From assembly GCA_022376515.1 (NCBI GenBank), contig WTXI01000001.1:1302001-1366000 (forward strand): a DNA stretch of 64,000 bases, in the 5' to 3' direction. Origin of the DNA: Lactifluus volemus. Taxonomy: Eukaryota > Basidiomycota > Agaricomycetes > Russulales > Russulaceae. The translations under genes and the position numbers were made by a program. The first letter of the stretch is position 1. The number at the start of each line of letters is the position of its first letter. Under the pieces are notes generated by a model. It made no database searches. It saw only the letters and a list, made by a program, of their open reading frames with translations, and was not told the origin of the DNA. Below, piece after piece: positions 1-12,940 of the stretch.

Positions 1-2311
1 CAGCCAGTCGGGACAGGTACATGTGGCCGTGCCCTTTATGTTGTAGGTGAGCCAGTATCGTTCATGAAATTGAAGATTAGGATTTGATAAAGATGTCGCA
101 CAAGTTGCCCAGAGTTCGGATGGATGTCCGCTAACAATTAGCAAAAGACGTCGCTCCTGAAGGATTCCTATGGCCATTCCCTCCCGGCGAGTATCTTCTT
201 CAAACCATGCCAATGGCTCTGATGCTTGGTTGTGTCTTACCCCAGATGCGTATTTACTGGGTAAGGTCCCCCCTCCAGCAGGGCCAGTGAATCGGGTCGC
301 TCGCCATGCAGTTGCCTTGTCTCGTTGACGGACCTGAGCAAACACGAAAGGTAGGATGTGTCGAATAAGATGGAAGATGAGCACGTCGAATCGAAGACGG
401 TAGCCCGAATGCTGCCAGTAAGATAAGTGCTTCTTCTTGATCACCCGGTTGAAAGACTCCAGGTGGTTCGTTGTCGGGAGCACCCCTTCGATAGGAATGC
501 CCAGTCGTGATGCAGCCTGATTTCGTCCGTAGGCCGACCAGGATCGCCATAGATCTTCTTGCATCCAGGACTTTGACAGGTACGTAATGAATACAATACC
601 CCCTTTGACGTATGGCTTATTAGCCTCATCGTCAACGAGACTGTTGAGCCATCTTCTTTCAGTGTCAATGAGGGTTAAGGCGCCTTGATAGTTGGTGCTG
701 GCGAGCAATCTTATCGGTACGGTGAGTGTCAGGGTCACGGTAGGTATATATGAGCAACTTACGATAACTCTAGATTCTGAATACGCTCAAGGACCTTATA
801 CCGCAGGTGACTATCTCTCTTTGGTAGAGTAGTCTGGCGTTTGTTAGTCCAGCACTGCCGCACGTGGAATCTGCAGAGTAAGAGAATGATGGAAGGCCAT
901 GTCGCCACCAATGCGCCTCGCTCCTTGGTATCGGTATCGGTAATGGCGACACAGGGCTCAAAAACTCTGTTATTGGCTGACTTACGGGAAGACAACCAGT
1001 TCTTCCAGGTTCTCAGTAGGTGCGTAAGAACTACTATGTCATAACCGGCGTGTGTTGCAAGTGTTCCTGGAGGTGCGGAAAACAGGAACAATGCAACGGG
1101 TAAGCCTTTCCCTTGGGGATCTACGCCCATCGCAATCCAGAGAAGCAGTCTTGAAGAACAGACACCAAAGGTTCCGTCAAGTATGAGCTGGGAACGGTGG
1201 ACATAGGACCATGCTGCATCCTCCATGTCCTTCGTTGATATAAAGATCTCGAAGCGATCACCACGCTTCGCTCTAGCGCTATAATGAAAGACGCATTCGG
1301 CTAGATCTTTTGAGAATTGAGGTGAGTCTGGATTCATCCAGTCGTGAACATTGTCCTCGGCACGCTTTTTGATATCGATCCCTTGGGATTGCTGATGCCG
1401 GGCGTAGATCCGACGAAGATCAGAGCCCTGTATATTATATCGGAAATTGGCCTGCTCTGGGTGAGTGGTCCACTGTTCGCGATATGCTAGCTGATGGTAC
1501 ATTTCCAGGTTGCGTATCTGAATGGACGTGATACTGTGTTTTTAATATAGTCAGCTCAGTTCGGGGCTCATCTATTGTTGGTACGTGCCTAGCTCCTTCC
1601 CTCAGTTGTGCTAACGCCACTTCAATCACATGAGGATGCAGGGGGATGGATGGCATTCGCGTCATAACACCAAGTTGACATTCTGGGTTATGCTCTAGGA
1701 TGCCAACAATGCGACGTATTTTGAGAGGCTGTTTTTCGTATGTGATGTCGGCATGGGCCAAGCACCCAGTGAAATCATAAGGTGAGTATCGCTTCCCTGT
1801 ATCTTCATTTGAACGTTGACGGGTTGTTGCATCTCGACGCGCTTTGTGGTTGTACCCACATTTGCTGAAAGCATGGTATGTTAATTATATTCTATTAAGT
1901 ACATGAAGCGACACTGAATACCATTGAAGTAGTATGCGTTTAACACCAGCGTTGGCTTTCTCAGACCGCCATGTGGATGACCACACTGTCATCCATCGGC
2001 TCTCGAGTTGCTCCAAGCTCGGTAAGTCTAGCTTATTTTGTGAAAGCAGAGCGTTTGCTGATGCCTGGGAAGGTGGGGAGCTGTTGAATGTCTGTCGGAT
2101 AACCAGCTCCTTTTGATAGTGTGCTTCAATTGCTTGGGCTTGCACATCATCGCACCACAGCCTTTGAGTTGATACCTATGTAGATAATTAGCAGGTGACT
2201 TAGTAACCCTAATGTGCATACCTTGACCCCATCTTGTTTTAGATCCTGTCGATACGGAATAATACCCACAGACGTCGGGCTGATCAGAGACATGTGGGAT
2301 GGTGCCGCCAT
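1..2311 (-). mobile_element. MULE-type transposase with SWIM finger, cut by left edge
   Basis: Transposase of the Mutator-like (MULE) class found in many Agaricomycetes; such enzymes cut and move DNA flanked by terminal inverted repeats. Reading leftward from an ATG at 2311: an N-terminal region, then CGYNHKARRDATT and HNPEC motifs (about 1860-1680) that look like a zinc-binding module. Next comes the DDE core with LILDGTFGVCSS (about 1170) and VAITDTDTKERG (about 940), then NHLESFNRVIKKKH (about 460). At the very edge CTCPDWL looks like the start of a SWIM zinc finger whose remaining ligands lie outside. Spliced reading needs several introns (for example one ending about 2177). The join near 1560-1500 does not keep frame with canonical sites, so the copy may be decayed or miscalled. 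Function is clear; activity is not. Confidence 0.85.
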
Positions 2312-2676
2312 TGGAAGATTAGTAGGTAAAGACACCGACGCGTGGTGTCTGACTCTGTAGCATAGTTGGACTTGTAGATCTTGATCCCACTAACCGGGAT
2401 GAAATTCTATTCTCATTAAACTCCTCTGCACCGGACAGAACGCCAGTTCTGGCAATGGCACGCGCGTAGTATTTGCGCAATCTGAATACACTTGTCAACC
2501 GTGTGATTTCAACCCTCAAGAATCCCGCTCTCATTGCAAGGTACATTACTGCTGTGTCGGCATCATCAGCATGAATGGGCTAATTGTTTGTGCCCTCCTT
2601 GGTCTGATTAAATAGTGCCTGATGTCTTCCATGCGGGTTGCTACATATCCCGTAAGTTTAATTTATTCCCGCTCAA

Positions 2677-2737
2677 GATCGCGCTGGTATATCGCTACAG
2701 ATCGCGCTGGTATTTCGCTAAGGATCGCGCTCATCCC
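2677..2737. repeat. 23-bp tandem repeat, about 2.4 copies
   Basis: Two near-identical 23-base units start at 2677 and 2700, each opening with GATCGCGCTGGTAT. A third truncated unit opens at 2723 with GATCGCGCT. The array sits about 370 bp upstream of the transposase start and about 250 bp before COX13. It could be a subterminal repeat of the MULE element or a simple intergenic minisatellite; the sequence does not decide. Confidence 0.7.
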
Positions 2738-2895
2738 GACGTCTTTCCTATTTAAGCTACTGGGGCGGGGAGGGGCGTTACGACCGTGACGATGTGTAAG
2801 ACTGCCTTACTTGGATTATAGGCGCTTATCGGAAATGGGCAATCTTTGTGTGACAGCGTGATGTTATGTAATTTTTCCATATACGGTAGGTAGAT

Positions 2896-2901
2896 CACGT
2901 G
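2896..2901. promoter_or_regulatory. CACGTG palindrome upstream of COX13
   Basis: A perfect CACGTG lies 80 bp before the COX13 start codon. This is the core recognised by Cbf1/bHLH-type factors in fungi, which often act on respiratory genes. Site identity is seen; its use is inferred. Confidence 0.35.
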
Positions 2902-2980
2902 AAAATTATGTCATTCTTTGTTACAGCTCACTATCCACCATATCCCTTGTGACACTTTCATTTCCCTCTTTACAGAAAAA

Positions 2981-3579
2981 ATGTCTCTCGTCGCTCGTAG
3001 CACACGCTCTGCTACACGCATCATTTCAAGGACTCGTCCCTACTCTGTTGTAGTCGACGCACCCTCCTCTGAATGGGTTGCCAAGCGTGAAGCCATCAAG
3101 CACCACGCCCAAGGTAATCTCCATATCACCTCGACCGTCCCAATTGATTTTGATCACACTGTAGGCACAACCAGCCTCTGGCGTAGGATCAGGTTTGTGT
3201 AATTCACGAACCGTTTCGTTTGTCTAATCATTTCTTCGGCAGCTTTTTCGTTTGCTTCCCCACCGGTGCGTTGCCATACCCTCGACCGAAATCGATGCTG
3301 ACTCCCTTTTTTCACTTTGACTTTAGCTATCGCCGTCACTATCTGGGTGAGAAACGTTGAGGCTGAACATGCTGAACATCAAGAACACATCAAGGAGGAG
3401 AACGGTGGCCATTTGCCTGAGGTACCTGGGTACGATTACCTCAACAAGCGTGTCAAGCCATATCCGTGGGGACCTAACAGCCTCTTCTTCAATCCCCATG
3501 TACGCCCTTTATGCGACACCAGGGACTAATTTTCTGATGCTTGATTATTTTGCAGGTTAATAAGGACATGAGTGATTAG
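2981..3579 (+). CDS. COX13: cytochrome c oxidase subunit VIa
   Basis: Small inner-membrane subunit of respiratory complex IV. Five exons: 2981-3113, 3165-3192, 3243-3265, 3327-3499 and 3556-3579, all with GT-AG junctions. The spliced protein opens with an Arg/Ser-rich mitochondrial presequence (MSLVARSTRSATR). It then has a single membrane segment (SFFVCFPTAIAVTIW), an EAEHAEHQEH stretch, and the family C-terminal signature YPWG...SLFFNPHVN. Exons 2 and 3 are only 28 and 23 nt and together encode the start of the membrane helix. RPE1 follows on the same strand 86 bp downstream. The start is the first ATG of the open frame and begins the presequence. Reading frame is intact. Confidence 0.95.
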
Positions 3580-3665
3580 AATAACGGGTTGTCTAATAAC
3601 TATTTTGAATCATGTGATCATTCGTCCGAGTTGAATCGATCCGCTGCGACATTGTCTCTATCATC

Positions 3666-4765
3666 ATGCCACCTGCTATCATTTCCCCCTCTGTACTTGC
3701 CTCTGATTTCGGCCAACTCACTGCTGAGTGTAAGCGTATGTTGAGAGGTGGTGCACAATGGCTTCACATGGGTACGTTACCCGGCGCATTCAATCTGGTA
3801 GAGGATATCCTCTAAAAGCTCGTGCTTGAGAAGATGTCATGGACGGGTAAGAGCGTCACGGTATATTCCCTCGTATGTGTGTATTTTATACACGTCCCAC
3901 ACATCCCAGGCACTTCGTCCCTAATATCACCATGGGTAATTGCACATATGCAACTCGTTTCCACCTACCCACCTTGACTATCGTCGTCACTCCTCAGGTG
4001 CTCCCGTCCTTGCGAGTGTTTCAAAGGGTGTGCCAGGACTTTTCATGGATTGCCATATGATGGTTGCTCAGCCAGAGAAGGTGCAACGTGTCTCTCTCTT
4101 CGCGAGTGTTGACTGACTCCCTGGCCATTATCAAGTGGGTGAACGACATTGCGGACGCCGGAGGATCACTCTACTGCTTCCACATTGAGGCTACATGTTG
4201 GCTCTCCCCCCACCCTTAAAATACCCCCATATGCTTACCAAAAATTCATGCGCAGCTGATCCCATCTCTCTTATACACTCCATTCATGAGAGAAATATGA
4301 AGGCAGGGGTAGCAATATCCCCAGACACACCGTCCACTTCGATATCGGAAGAAGTCGGCGAACTTGCCGATATGCTTCTCGTCATGACTGTATATCCGGG
4401 TAATATACCAAATATATGATATCTTCACGACACTCTTAACCAGTAACATTTCCCAGGACGTGGCGGGCAAAAATTCATCGAACGTTGCGTTCCCAAGGTC
4501 GCGGAGCTCCGGGCACGGTTCCCTGATAAAGACATTGAGGTGGACGGAGGCGTGGGTCCCAAGACGATTCACGTCTGTGCACAAGCAGGCAGGTCCTATT
4601 TGTTATCTCTCGGCATCGAGGAAGCAGCTTAATTGTGCACGCATGGCAGGGAGCAACGTCATCGTAGCTGGCACGGCCATCTTCGGTGCGGACAAACCTG
4701 ACGAAGTCATCGCGACTCTCAAGTCTGTTGTCAACACAGCCCAGGCGAGAATCGCGAACCATTAA
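3666..4765 (+). CDS. RPE1: ribulose-phosphate 3-epimerase
   Basis: Interconverts ribulose 5-phosphate and xylulose 5-phosphate in the non-oxidative pentose phosphate pathway; cytosolic TIM barrel. The spliced protein starts MPPAIISPSVLASDF and shows the metal-binding and catalytic motifs HMDVMDGHFVPN, DCHMMV, MTVYPGRGGQKF and EVDGGVGPKTI, then NVIVAGTAIFGA near the end. Length (about 230 residues) is normal. Exon 2 (3834-3846) is 13 nt and exon 3 (3910-3935) is 26 nt; together they encode the MDVMDGHFVPN active-site motif. The last intron uses an acceptor ending GGGAG so that AGSNVIV is in frame. Intact. Confidence 0.95.
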
Positions 4766-5104
4766 TCGGTTCGATATTGGATCCAGGACAGTAGATCAAC
4801 GGTTCCATACTCAAAGTTCACACCACTATCGCTTGTATTGTTTAGGATGTCCTGAATAGATGGCGTGAATTCCCTACTTGAATCTATTGTCGTCAATGTT
4901 CCGCTGTCGCAGTGCTTGTACATCCCGAGGCACGTAACGAACTATAGATGAAGGATAAAGGTGGATTATGTAGATTTAGTGGTCAGATGTGAGCACGTGT
5001 ACTTTACACTATAGTGAAGCGGGTATACAAGTGGTAGATGGGAGTCCGAAGAGCCCAATATCCGTGATCTGCGACCACCCCCTGTTGGGGGTTGGGTTGG
5101 CTCA

Positions 5105-7550
5105 TCACCATTGAAGCCATTCGCCGTACATGTTCGGCCGCTCCCCCCGGATGTATGCCTCAAATGTACGCTTGAGCACGGTGGCCCAATCTAAATCACG
5201 CTTATCTTGCGTCACCTTCCCTAGTGTTTCCTGTGTAGTATGAGTGGCATTATACGCAATGTCGTTGTTGAGGCGTGCGATTCGTTCGCCATCAACGAAT
5301 TTCGGACCAAGGTCCGGGAAATTCCGCGAAGGGTCAAACGGCTTCCACCTACAGAGATGGTCAGCAAGAAGGTAAGGCTCAGCCGACAAGTGTCTTACCA
5401 GAAATTATGAAAATGATACGAGTACGCTCCGCGGAAGAATCCCTCGAATCCAAGTGCTTGCGGTGCAGCACTATTCTGCAGTGGAGTATCGAAGAAATCG
5501 GCAAACCTGTTTGACGGCATAAGAACTACAAAGTAGAGAGCACGGACGTAGAACACTCACTCGCTAAAGTAGGGCTGCGGTGGTCGATCTCTCTGATAGT
5601 ACTCCGTGTTCAACCAGGCCGAATCAAAGAGCGCGTCTGGTAACCGAAGGAGAAGGCCCTCGAGGTAGGCGTCCTTGGTGTACTTTGAGACCGTCATTGG
5701 ATGGAAATCCAGACCATTTTTCAATGCAGTTCTGAAAAGAAACGATCCAAGTGCTGAACCTCTGTTCATCCGCAAGACCGCGGTATTATACTTTTCAAGA
5801 CGGGACCATCGGTAGGCAAAGGCACCCTTCCACCCCCAAAGTTCCTCCCAGTCGCGTAAGAAGATGGTGTCTGCGTCGAGGTACACGCCGCCGAAACGAT
5901 GGCACAGGACGAAGCGAGCCATGTCGGAAAGAATGACGGATAATCGGTCATAAGAATCCGCAGACTTTGAACCCAGACGGTTGAGCATCTCGTCCTCGTT
6001 GCCCTTTGCATTTGCACCTCCCGAGTTGGCTGAGGCGGTGACCGACTTGGAACTGGTGGAATCGTCGTGATGAACGGAGATAATATGTCCGCCGGAATTG
6101 AATAGCGTATCCTTCAATACTCTCCATTCGTCTTTGATCTCTGGGATGCCGTCCAACTGTTCCGTTGTGTTCCACATTTTGAACTTGATCACTTCTTTAA
6201 ATCGTGGATGCAGAAAGGGCGACGCCCAAGGACTGGACTTGAGCTGTTCAAACATGTCATGTAAAGCGTTGGGATTCGGTATGGCGGCTGCAGGACCCGG
6301 GTTGATCCACAACCAGAATTGCGGACGACATACGTGCGCGTCAGGAGTATCCTCATGTAACCTCAAGTTTTGCGTGAAGAGGAAGGAGAGAAGAGCGAGA
6401 TACGGCTTGTCGGTGAACGGTCCTGTCCAGAACATGTGAAAAAGGCGAGGGTTCTCCGGATCGCAAGTGGAAGGTAAGGTGTGGTAGGGATGATGCTCAA
6501 GGGGTGGAGGAAGCTGGAGAGGGAGTTCCCATCCCGTGCGCGGCTTCTTGAGAAGACCAGCGTTAGGGTCGATGGATACCGAAGGCCGGAAAATGGGGTC
6601 GAAACCACCCGAACTTGTAACAGGTTCCACCGGCTTGCCGACTGGTCCATCTTCCAAATAGATATACCTCCAGTCGTCTACATCCCCCGCCGTAAGCGCG
6701 CCCCATTATCAAGACCACCACCTATGCGTAGGACCTCTAAGCAGTCGCGGACATACTACGGTAAGATATAAGTGTCATCGATAGAATTGCAAGACACGAA
6801 ACACGAGCCTTGGAGGGAAAATCGCATAAATCCATGATTATATCTAGATCAGCGACGCTTCCGGGTGCCGGTCTTGGAGGATATGCGACATCGGGCGGGC
6901 GGGCTTGAACATCTAGATAGACACGTTTGGGACCGTGACCTACGGTCTCACCGACAGCTGCACCAGGCGGTCTAAACCGCGAAGGGATTTTTGCAACCTT
7001 CCGTGGAGGCAGAGCAGGATTGAGAGGGGGAACTTTCATGCCTATCGCCTTTGGGACTGGGAAAAAAAAAAGGTGTAAGCGCCCAGACATCAATCCCAGC
7101 AAAAAACGCACTGTCTCGACTGCTGGGATAATGGCCGCTTTGAACCTCCCACTGCCATATTTTCTGTAGGTCCTCCCGACCAAAAACGAGGGTTGGAGGT
7201 TCCCCGGGGAATAGAGGAGCTGCCCATTGCTTCTCCCGGGTTCTGAGGCGCTGGACGATAGCGAAGATAGTGAATAATATGGACACGCAAGTGAGGAGAA
7301 GGACGAGCGTTCCCCGGCGACGGGAGAAGTGGGAACGGGTAAATCGGTGAAAAAGTGGTAGGTTGGGTAGGATGATGTGGAGATGTCGGTTTCGGAGGCC
7401 GGGAATGGGAAGGTACAGGGAGAAGGTCCAAGAAGGCGGCTTGGGATGTCTGAGCTTCTTCTCGTGAATTGAAGGAGTGAAAACGGGGAGTCCGTTTGGT
7501 GACCTTGAAAGGTCACGAAGCCCGTTTTGACGAGAATTTGAGGGGTACAT
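5105..7550 (-). CDS. type II membrane glycosyltransferase, GT32/Och1-like
   Basis: Putative Golgi glycosyltransferase. A cytosolic basic N-terminus of about 78 residues precedes one signal-anchor helix (about residues 79-100, TLVLLLTCVSILFTIFAIV). A luminal stem follows, then the catalytic region with LFHMFWTGPF, ARFVLCHRFGGVYLDADTIF (the DXD sugar-nucleotide/metal motif) and a C-terminal WWKPFDPSRNF segment. Conserved order and DXD context match family 32 (alpha-1,6-mannosyltransferase or alpha-1,4-glycosyltransferase like); donor and acceptor cannot be told. At about 6684-6688 the run of five C (plus strand) is one base short: a sixth restores RRGDVDDWRYIYLEDGP. Without it the frame stops. 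Start is the ATG at 7550. Confidence 0.85.
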
Positions 7551-7728
7551 GCACGAGCGAGACGAGACGAAACGAAACGAGAGGAAACTAACTAAATTCT
7601 TGGCGCGTCAAAGTCTGAAGTCCGTGACAACGCAGCCGTGAGCGTGAGAATTGAGGCCACTTCAAGTTAAACAGACTACAGACAAGTACTATCTCTACCC
7701 GTACACCTCTTAATTTTTATTTTTATTT

Positions 7729-10028
7729 TCATGCAGCTCCGCTCAACGGCTCCGCTTCCAAATCAGCACGTTCACTCGGGACAGATAAAATCCGAAGCGT
7801 GTTTGTGTGTCCAAGTCCACCTTTCCAACCCTGCACGGCAATAATCGTCGTGTTCGGTTTGATCAACTTCAAGGCGAGAGCACTACGCAGTCCGAATCGG
7901 ATGCGATTGTCCACCTAGAAAATCGATTAGTTCGTTGAGAAGTATTCGCATCACTGCTACCCCACATACATCAGTTTGCCACTGCTGGCTCGTGACGCCC
8001 CTAGGCTCTGGATACCAGAAGGGATACACACCCCGGTGAAGGTGTATCTGACGAGCAGTCTGCTCATTCCGGGTAACTGAAAACCGGTCAATCATGGCGT
8101 GACACAGGAAGGAGGATCGAATATCCACCTGCAATAATTGGCACACTAGGGCGGTACTTGGAGAGGAGCCGAGCCGTGTTCCCGCTCGTGGATAGCACTA
8201 GGATGGCGCTTGCACCCTGCTCGGACGCAGCGGCCACCGCAGCGAATGCCACTGTCTCGACAGTCTCGGTTGGTCTAGCCGTTACGTTGCGCAACTCATC
8301 ATACAGTGGTGGGTAACAGATCGCAGCCTCGGCGAGCAGGCAAGTTTCCGCCATCATGAGCACTTATGAAGTATGTCAGTGAGAACACTTCGTCCGACGG
8401 ACCCTGAAGATCGAGGTATGCATACCAGACTGAATTGGATATGAACCTTTCGCTGTCTCACCGGACAGCATCACACAGTCGGCTCCGTCAAGGACAGCGT
8501 TGGCCACATCGCTAACCTCCGCACGCGTCGGTCGGGGGTTATACTGTGCACCCATCACGTTAAATACGATAGAGCTGGAAGTATGATTGATTTGCTTACC
8601 GTCATGGACTACAGGAAATTCAGTAAAGTACGGTTATTTTGGCAGCAAAGTGACTCACCTCTAGCATTTGCGTGGCCACAATGACCGGCTTACCCGCCAT
8701 GTTGCACTTGGCAATCATCATCTTCTGAGCCAGGAATACCTGGCTTGCCGGGATTTCTATTCCAAGGTCACCACGAGCAACCATCACACCATCCGTTTCC
8801 TTCAGAATTTCGTCAAAGTTGGCCACACCCTGTTCATTCTCGATTTTGACTATAATTTTGATGTTGGCGCCGTCGGGGCCGAGGACCTCGCGAATATCTC
8901 GAACGTCCTGGGCGCGACGGATGAAGGACGCGAATATCATGTCAACACGATTTTGCACTCCGAACCGCAGATCACGTTTGTCCTTCTCAGAGAGTGCAGG
9001 CAAATCAACCGGCGTCTTGGGGAGGTTGACTCCTTTACGCGAAGAGAGCGTGCCGTTATTAACGGCTCTGACATGCACGTTTGTGTTATCAATTGAGAGG
9101 ACGAGGAGGGACAGTATTCCTGAACAAAATAAGGTCGGCCTCATAAACAGGACTCGCTCGACCAACTCTCACGTACCATCGTCAACATAGATGAGCTTCC
9201 CGGGTGCAGTGACTTTGGGAAGATTTTCCTTGAAAGAACAGTGTCATTCTTCTTTTAAATTCGTAAAGTGCCCCACTTACGTAGTCGACATACATGTGCT
9301 TGTCGTCGCAGACCTCCCTGTACTGTGCCTCAGTAGTGACAATGAACTCATGGCCGGCCGAGATAGGAATCTACAGTCTCATAAACCATCAGTGGGAACC
9401 GAAACACTCGAAGGGGCCTACGTCTTGGCCATTCCGCATAAGACCTGTGCGGATCTCGGGCCCTTTCTAAGAATTCGGTTAGAAGATGTGCACGATAAAG
9501 GGGGGAAGGCACCAACAGTGTCAAGGGCGATCGCAACCGGACGCCCAGCGTCTACAGAAACAGGATTCACGCCTTGATCAACATCGCACCGTTTATATAC
9601 ATACCTGTGACCATCTTGCGAGTGTTGTCGATCACGCTCTGATGGTATTCATATTCACCGTGCGAAAAGTTCATGCGCACTGATATACTTTGAGAGGAAT
9701 CCCGAGTAATCTGCCTTTTCTAAACTCACCGATATTAACACCAGCATCACATAGCCGAGCTAGCTTCTCCACACTGTTCACCTTCGGACCTGTACGGATG
9801 CCATTGAGCGGCCGAATCAGGAATATGCTCTCCAAGGCTCACCGATGGTCGCAATAATAGACGTCTGAGAAGGAGATGAACTTGGTTTTTTTGCTTGGGA
9901 ATTCTCAAAGTGCTCACCTTGCGGTGGTACCTGGTTTCCTCCGTTGTTTGGGGTGCGGCAGCTGGGTTGAGAGTGGCATTCCACTCGAGGCGAGAACGAA
10001 TGGCGTCTGTTGGGAAAAAAGATGTCAT
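7729..10028 (-). CDS. PYK1: pyruvate kinase
   Basis: Last step of glycolysis: phosphoenolpyruvate plus ADP to pyruvate plus ATP, cytosolic. Starts [16 protein letters not shown]. Then [22 protein letters not shown] and [16 protein letters not shown] segments in the 5' exons, the catalytic lysine region [26 protein letters not shown] (metal binding), [33 protein letters not shown] and [12 protein letters not shown]. The C-terminal allosteric domain includes [17 protein letters not shown] and [17 protein letters not shown]. The gene is split by about ten short introns; the frame appears intact across the joins I checked. The CSL gene lies upstream on the same strand. Confidence 0.95.
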
Positions 10029-10369
10029 GAGGGGATGACTTTGTGGGTGTGAAGTTAGGAAGGAAAATGAACGGAAGCGAAAGGAAAACGGAGAAATAAT
10101 TAACCTGGATTTTATAGGTTTTGGGAAACCCGAGGAGAGTGCTGATAAGCCCGCAAAAACGAATAAGCTCTCATTTTCATACCGCGCGAGTTAATCAGTG
10201 ATATGATCAATCTCGATAGGTCGTTCAGTAAGGGCTACAGCCGTAATAATGCGGAAGTACAAAACGTACAAGGAAATAGAGAACGAGGCCAAGCAAACGA
10301 CACAGCGACCGACGATAATCAATAGACAACACAGAAAAAAGCAATTTATCATCCAGAGCCTCAAACACC

Positions 10370-12906
10370 CTACATGACCCGTAAAGTCCATCCATGCAAA
10401 CCACCATCTACAGCAGCAGCGGCCTGCGCAGCAGCCAGCCAGCCTTGGTCAATCCCACTAGGAGCCCCACTTGGACCTCCACCAATCACATTGAGGCTCA
10501 TGTTCTCGAACACGTTCTCGCATGTAATTGTGCGTCCAGAGTGATAACCCACTCCGTCTAAAGACCGAATGAAAAGGAGCGGGAGGCTGCGACCTGCAAG
10601 TTGCTGCGGTACAACCGTCGGCGCTATTCCCGAGTCTCGTTCACTTTCACGCGGCTCCTGTGTGGTGGTCCCGCTCTCAGGTCTGTCTTCCCTATCATCG
10701 ACAGTTGGGAGCACGTCTTCCTTCAGCGCATTGATCACGTCCGCTAGTGGGGGCATTTCCACGACAACAATGGTGTGTAAAGGACCAGCGGTTATATATC
10801 TTGGTGGGATCTGGGGAGCTGAGGTAGGAGTCCCATTGGAACTGGACGAAGGCTGGGGATCGACTGGCCCTGGCGCGCCAGTCTCAACAGGGGGAGTTAA
10901 TGGTTGAATAAATGGCGAAACGTTTGTAAGTGGGCCGGGAAGAGGGGTCTGATAAATGCGCGTGCGAAGGGGACCTATACTACCCAGATATACATCAAGG
11001 GGCGTTTGTGACCGCGTTTTGGGGTTTTCATAAAAGAAATTTGAAACAGTTAGCTCGAGAGCATTGTTAGCAGGGCGATAGACGGGAGCAGTGAACAGAG
11101 TCGGGAAAGGGGTGACTGGCAGTTCTGGGATAGTGCTGCTTGGTCCGAGGGCATCAAAAAATGTGTATTGAAATTTGGCTGTCATCTATGTTAGACATGC
11201 GAAATGGTGGGGGAAGGCAGAGCTCACAAATCCCAACAATCGTCCAGCATAGATAATCATCTACTTCGTCTGTGACAGTTCGAACACCGTCTTTAACATC
11301 TTCTCGAACCCGTGGTGATTGAAAGATGAGAGGATGTGAGCCTGCTTGGCCAGGAGCAGGTGACATAGTCCCCGCGGTGCCAGGCATAGGACCAGCTGCG
11401 GATAAGTAGTGCCGAGTTCCATCCTGGTTGATTCTTTGCAACGCGATCTTCTGCATCTGGCTGACGGGCCCACCATCATCCGACACAATCTTCCCTTTGT
11501 CAACCTTGCGAATGACTAGAGGTGCCGTGGAGATGCCGGAATGGGTGTCCACAAGGATAATCTCAGAACCATAGGTCACCGGCTGGGGGACTGGAAAAGG
11601 GAATATTAATGGCTAGGACGCACAGATAACAGGCACAGATTATAGATAGGAAGACGTAGCAACCCAGCGTATTCTTCAGAAATATATATGTAAGTATTAC
11701 TTACCTAGAGATTGAGCTTCCTGCGATCGACGTACGACATTAACATTGAATGCTGACCAGGACACATTGCTCGCGCATAACTGAGTATGATCTATGGTCA
11801 TGTATTTCGTCCGCACAGTCTGAGAGTTGATGCGATTAAAGAGGGATACGGGACCCCCTGCAAGAATACATGAAGAGATATTGCGTGTCTTTGCGGTTTT
11901 CTTGGATGGTTTTGAGATGATGGTGACTGGGGCCGAGTCAAACGACGCCCAGATACGACCAGTAGGGGAGTCGGCACCATCAGAAGATGGTACGTGAGGT
12001 GGGGGTTCCGCAATATCCAAAGTGAGCAAAAAGCTTTTGGCCTTGGCAGTACCGTTGACGTGCAAGAACTTGAAACTTGCAGACATGTTGTTGTCTAGTT
12101 GTGCCTTCTGTTCAAAGCTGCGTTCGCCAGTTTCAGAGACGACACTCATGGACATTTGCTGCTGACGCATATGCCAGACTGGACCTTCAATATGTACGAC
12201 AGGGGGAGGACAGAGGAAGCGTTTTTCGCTGCCATATGATTTTTGGGCGACGGCGGCGTGCATACACACCACAGTAGTCATGGGAGTGGCATGTGCAGGG
12301 TCTTGAGATAGATGATCGCGAACAACACGACGAATCTTGCGATGGGGGTCGTCGGCCTCCCCATCATCAAGCTTGCGCTTGCCATTTGCCTGCTAATACG
12401 TTGGTCACGTGAGTCGTTAGATGGAAATCGCGACTGCAAGTACGAGTGCTCCGACTTACTGGTCGAGGTACAGGAGGGGAGGGAAGTGGTTGGGAAGGCT
12501 GCATACTAGGAGGGACGCTCCAAGGCGCGTGCTGACCGTTAGAGGAGGAGCCGTCCTTAGATGTGGTCAGGATGAAAGAGACGTTTGGATCCACGGGAGG
12601 GAGCGCGGGAGGCTGAGAAGAACTTATAGGAGAGATCGAGGCGTTAGTGGTGGGTTGAGGGGTTCCGGGAGGTGAATGGGGAGCGATGGAAGCCTGGGAC
12701 GCGTTCTGCGGGGACGAAGACGCGGTTTGTGGGCCTGAAATTGCTTTTACGACGAGTTGGGCTATATTCGAGGCGGGGGAAGGTTCACGAGAGGGACCAT
12801 GTAATTGCTGTTGTGAACGATGTTGAGTTTGGACCTCTGTTGTTGGTGAGGTTGACATTTGAGAGGGATGGATAGTGTCAAGAGGGTGAGGATGAACTGT
12901 CCTCAT
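10370..12906 (-). CDS. CSL (CBF1/RBP-Jkappa/Su(H)/LAG-1) family transcription factor
   Basis: Fungal member of the CSL DNA-binding family, the nuclear factor that serves Notch in animals and acts without Notch in fungi (Cbf11/Cbf12 in fission yeast). A Ser/Pro/Gln-rich N-terminal arm is followed by a basic NGKRKLDDGEADDPHRK linker. The Rel-like N-terminal domain has HAAVAQKSYGSEKRFLCPPP, the DNA-contacting loop. The beta-trefoil has VSLFNRINSQTVRTKYM and SNVSWSAFNVNVV. The Ig-like C-terminal domain includes PVSQMQKIALQRI and RYITAGPLHTIVVV. Three possible starts are in frame: 13065, 12906 and 12858; I chose 12906 for its purine at -3 and because the two GTGGGAA sites then fall upstream. Frame looks intact. 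Confidence 0.9.
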
Positions 12907-12940
12907 GATTTCCCGCGGGTCCTGTAGGCGGATAAAGTGT

